Assembly (NCBI GenBank): GCA_017959525.1
Contig: JAGDAL010000299.1
Coordinates: forward strand, 1 to 7,869
DNA from: Lachnospiraceae bacterium
GTDB taxonomy: Bacteria > Bacillota > Clostridia > Lachnospirales > Lachnospiraceae
Length of the DNA: 7,869 nucleotides
Reading direction: 5' to 3'
The translations under genes were made by a program, and so were the position numbers. A model generated the notes under the pieces. It was not told the origin of the DNA. It did no database searches and saw nothing but the letters and a program-made list of their open reading frames with translations. Shown here in pieces: positions 6,349 through 7,869 of the stretch. The first letter of the stretch is position 1; each line of letters begins with the position of its first letter.

Positions 6349-7248
6349 ATGAAAAAGTTTTTAAAATTCGTAGAAATTCAGACAAAGATTACCAGCTTGT
6401 TTGCTTTTGCAAACACCTTGGCCTTCATTATTTATCAGAAACAGCCCATCAATGTGCCGCTAATGGTGATTTTCTTCATTGCCATGTTCGTCTTTGACCT
6501 GACCACCACCGGTATTAATAACTACATTGATAGTAAGGATTATCCGGAGATGCTTCCGGTTCCGAGAAAGTTTGCTTTTGCTTCTATTATTACCATGCTG
6601 GCACTAAGCACCGTGCTTGGTCTGTACCTGGCTTACCGTACCGGTATCGTGGTCTTGCTCCTTGGTGCCCTTTGCTTCTTATTAGGAATCTTCTATACCT
6701 TCGGTCCCATTCCGATTTCCCGTATTCCGCTTGGAGAGCTGTTCTCCGGAATCGCCTATGGTATGTTCATTCCGTTTTTGATGCTCTACATCAATAACCC
6801 AAGCCATTACCTGACCTTATCTTTTTCCCTAGAGAACATCACCCTATCCCTTGAAGTGATCCCGCTTCTTAGCTTCCTGTTGTTCTCTTTGGTTACGACC
6901 TTTACCACGTCAAACATTATGTTGGCCAACAATACCTGCGATTTAAAAAAGGATGAAGCGGTTCATCGCCTCACCCTGGTCCATTACATCGGACAGCCAA
7001 CTGCCGTTAAGCTCTTTGGCTGGTTGTACTATAGTTGTTATATTGCTGTGATTCTCATGGTGGTATTCGGTATCCTGAATCCGTTTGCACTGGCATTTCT
7101 TCTTTCCTTCCCTTTGGTATGGAAGAATGTATCTATATTCAAACAGGAGCAGGTCAAGGAAAAAACCTTCATCTGCTCCATCCGTAATTTTGTGATCATC
7201 AATACCGCATATCTGGCATCCATTTTGCTTGCGGCAATTTTTCACTAA
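6349..7248 (+). CDS. dmkA: UbiA/MenA-family naphthoate prenyltransferase (DmkA-like)
   Basis: A 299-residue membrane prenyltransferase of the UbiA superfamily with about eight or nine helices. Both aspartate-rich motifs that bind the Mg-diphosphate are present: NNYIDSKD (57-64) in the first loop and NNTCDLKKD (194-202) in the second. The MenA-like YTFGP followed by PLGELFSG (116-134) is also present. The family joins 1,4-dihydroxy-2-naphthoate to a polyprenyl tail, giving demethylmenaquinone. In Listeria DmkA makes a quinone pool dedicated to extracellular electron transfer, distinct from that of the respiratory MenA. Here it is divergent from ndh2 and dmkB, whose products would use and feed it. 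It starts 9 bases after AAAAGGA, behind a good promoter. No terminator follows, so reading through into the next gene is possible. It could instead be the organism's only MenA. Confidence 0.9.
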   Translation: MKKFLKFVEIQTKITSLFAFANTLAFIIYQKQPINVPLMVIFFIAMFVFDLTTTGINNYIDSKDYPEMLPVPRKFAFASIITMLALSTVLGLYLAYRTGIVVLLLGALCFLLGIFYTFGPIPISRIPLGELFSGIAYGMFIPFLMLYINNPSHYLTLSFSLENITLSLEVIPLLSFLLFSLVTTFTTSNIMLANNTCDLKKDEAVHRLTLVHYIGQPTAVKLFGWLYYSCYIAVILMVVFGILNPFALAFLLSFPLVWKNVSIFKQEQVKEKTFICSIRNFVIINTAYLASILLAAIFH

Positions 7249-7268
7249 ATCGCATTTTGTTCATTTTA

Positions 7269-7280
7269 GTTGTGTACAAC
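7269..7280 (+). promoter_or_regulatory. Candidate operator, GTTGYGTACAA motif copy 2
   Basis: GTTGT and ACAAC flank a two-base centre, a near-perfect dyad 22 bases after dmkA stops. Eleven of the bases match the minus-strand motif in the ndh2 leader except at one position. It overlaps the suggested -35 of the flavoprotein gene. Confidence 0.35.
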
Positions 7281-7301
7281 CGGTTTCATATGGGTTATCA
7301 T
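7273..7301 (+). promoter_or_regulatory. Weak candidate promoter of the small flavoprotein gene
   Basis: TGTACA (7273-7278) and TATCAT (7296-7301) stand 17 bp apart and match the consensus at four and five of six positions. Transcription would begin near 7308, some 34 bases before the ATG. The -35 is poor, so an activator or read-through from dmkA is equally possible. Confidence 0.35.
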
Positions 7302-7341
7302 ATGTTTGTCATTACTAACCGCATTTTTTAGGAGGTTTTAT

Positions 7342-7743
7342 ATGGAAAACATAGAGCGCGTATGTCAGTTTTTAAAGGATGCCAACACTTACTACTTGGC
7401 AACCGTTGATGGCGATCAGCCAAGAGTTCGTCCGTTCGGAACAGCTCATATTTTTGAGAATAAGTTATACATCCAGACCGGTAAGTCTAAGGACGTTGCA
7501 AAGCAGATCCTTGCAAATCCAAAGGTTGAGATTTCCGGAATGGCTGCAGGCAAGTGGATTCGCCTCTCCGGCAAGCTGGTTTTAGATGACCGCTTCGAGG
7601 CTAAGAAATCCATGTTGGATGCGTATCCGTCTCTTCAGAACATGTACAGTGCTGAAGATGAGAACACTGCAGTCTTCTATTTCGAAGATGCAACTGCAAC
7701 CTTCTGCTCCTTCACGGATGCACCGGAGACCATTACTTTCTAA
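7342..7743 (+). CDS. Pyridoxamine 5'-phosphate oxidase-like flavoprotein
   Basis: A 133-residue soluble protein with the split beta-barrel fold of the pyridoxamine 5'-phosphate oxidase-like group. The family signature is clear at the N-terminus: YYLATVDGDQPRVRPFG (18-34), then LYIQTGKSKDVAKQI and KWIRLSGK, and an ending with ATATFCSFTDAPETI. Members usually bind FMN or a related cofactor and carry out small redox reactions; few have a known substrate, and this one is unlikely to make pyridoxal phosphate itself. The start at 7342 is set by a perfect AGGAGG six bases upstream (7330-7335); the frame runs back to 7270, but that stretch is not conserved-looking. It follows dmkA on the same strand, 93 bp away, and ends just before a strong terminator. 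Its link to the electron transfer genes is by position and a shared upstream motif only. Confidence 0.85.
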   Translation: MENIERVCQFLKDANTYYLATVDGDQPRVRPFGTAHIFENKLYIQTGKSKDVAKQILANPKVEISGMAAGKWIRLSGKLVLDDRFEAKKSMLDAYPSLQNMYSAEDENTAVFYFEDATATFCSFTDAPETITF

Positions 7744-7749
7744 TGACGC

Positions 7750-7790
7750 AAAAAGGTCACCTCATATGAGGTGACCTTCTTTTTTTGTTT
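7750..7790. terminator. Bidirectional intrinsic terminator
   Basis: A perfect inverted repeat (7753-7778; arms of 13 bases, AAGGTCACCTCAT and its complement) is followed on the plus strand by CTTTTTTT and on the minus strand by five T residues. It would end both the flavoprotein transcript and the convergent kinase-like gene. The stop codon of the latter lies inside the stem at 7762-7764. Confidence 0.92.
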
Positions 7791-7869
7791 TCTTTTGCTT
7801 CGGGATGCGGATGATTGCTTTGGTTCCCACACCCTGCTTACTGGTGATTGTCAGTGTTCCGTCGCACAT
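7762..7869 (-). CDS. C-terminal end of a sensor histidine kinase (partial)
   Basis: The last 35 codons and stop of a minus-strand gene that continues past the right edge of the window. The translated end reads CDGTLTITSKQGVGTKAIIRIP and then a Lys-rich tail. GTLTI..KQGVGT..IIRIP matches the closing part of the GHKL/HATPase_c ATP-binding domain: the last glycine box, GVGT, followed by the final beta strand. A sensor histidine kinase is the most likely identity; another GHKL ATPase cannot be ruled out from so little. The reading frame ends inside the terminator stem shared with the flavoprotein gene. The ATG at the window edge is an internal codon, not a start. Confidence 0.7.
   Translation of the reverse strand: MCDGTLTITSKQGVGTKAIIRIPKQKKTKKEGHLI

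Noticed and set aside
7286..7304. Direct repeat of TCATATG ahead of the flavoprotein gene.
   Set aside because: Two short AT-rich copies around a palindromic CATATG are easily accidental, and they overlap the suggested -10 without clear symmetry to it.

Overview
The window reads as part of a low-to-mid-GC Gram-positive chromosome, most likely a Clostridia/Lachnospiraceae-type Firmicute. This rests on AGGAGG-like ribosome sites, a lipoprotein with a cell-wall-spanning linker, and protein styles typical of that group; the taxon is an inference. Nearly all of it is a flavin-based extracellular electron transfer (FLEET) locus of the kind described in Listeria.

Layout. A minus-strand cluster runs from about 6285 down to 9 in the order ndh2 (type II NADH dehydrogenase with a DoxX-like membrane tail), dmkB (polyprenyl diphosphate synthase), pplA (two-domain lipoprotein, the presumed FMN-carrying electron shuttle), fmnB (ApbE-type flavin transferase), eetA (NusG domain II membrane protein) and eetB (Gx-transporter/HepS-like membrane protein). 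The genes overlap or lie close together, except for a 66-bp gap before pplA with a perfect hairpin and a 74-bp gap after pplA (to the preferred fmnB start) holding a strong intrinsic terminator. On the plus strand, divergent from ndh2, dmkA (MenA/UbiA-type prenyltransferase) starts at 6349. It is followed by a small pyridoxamine-phosphate-oxidase-like flavoprotein gene (7342-7743). A perfect-stem bidirectional terminator then separates these from the 3' end of a convergent histidine-kinase-like gene (7762 to the window edge).

How the genes work together (established for the family, inferred here). DmkB makes the isoprenoid tail and DmkA joins it to a naphthoate head, giving a dedicated demethylmenaquinone. 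Ndh2 oxidises NADH and reduces that quinone. EetA and EetB are membrane proteins needed to pass electrons outward. PplA, flavinylated by FmnB, would carry them through the wall to soluble flavins, metals or other acceptors.

Points worth a second look: overlapping -35 boxes of the divergent ndh2 and dmkA promoters; a near-identical 11-bp motif upstream of both ndh2 and the small flavoprotein gene; the terminator between pplA and fmnB; serine rather than threonine at the likely flavinylation sites of PplA; a His-rich insert in EetA; and an 11-residue Ala/Ser repeat in a long loop of Ndh2. No CRISPR array, insertion sequence, tRNA or rRNA was seen, and no gene-free stretch exceeds 300 bases.
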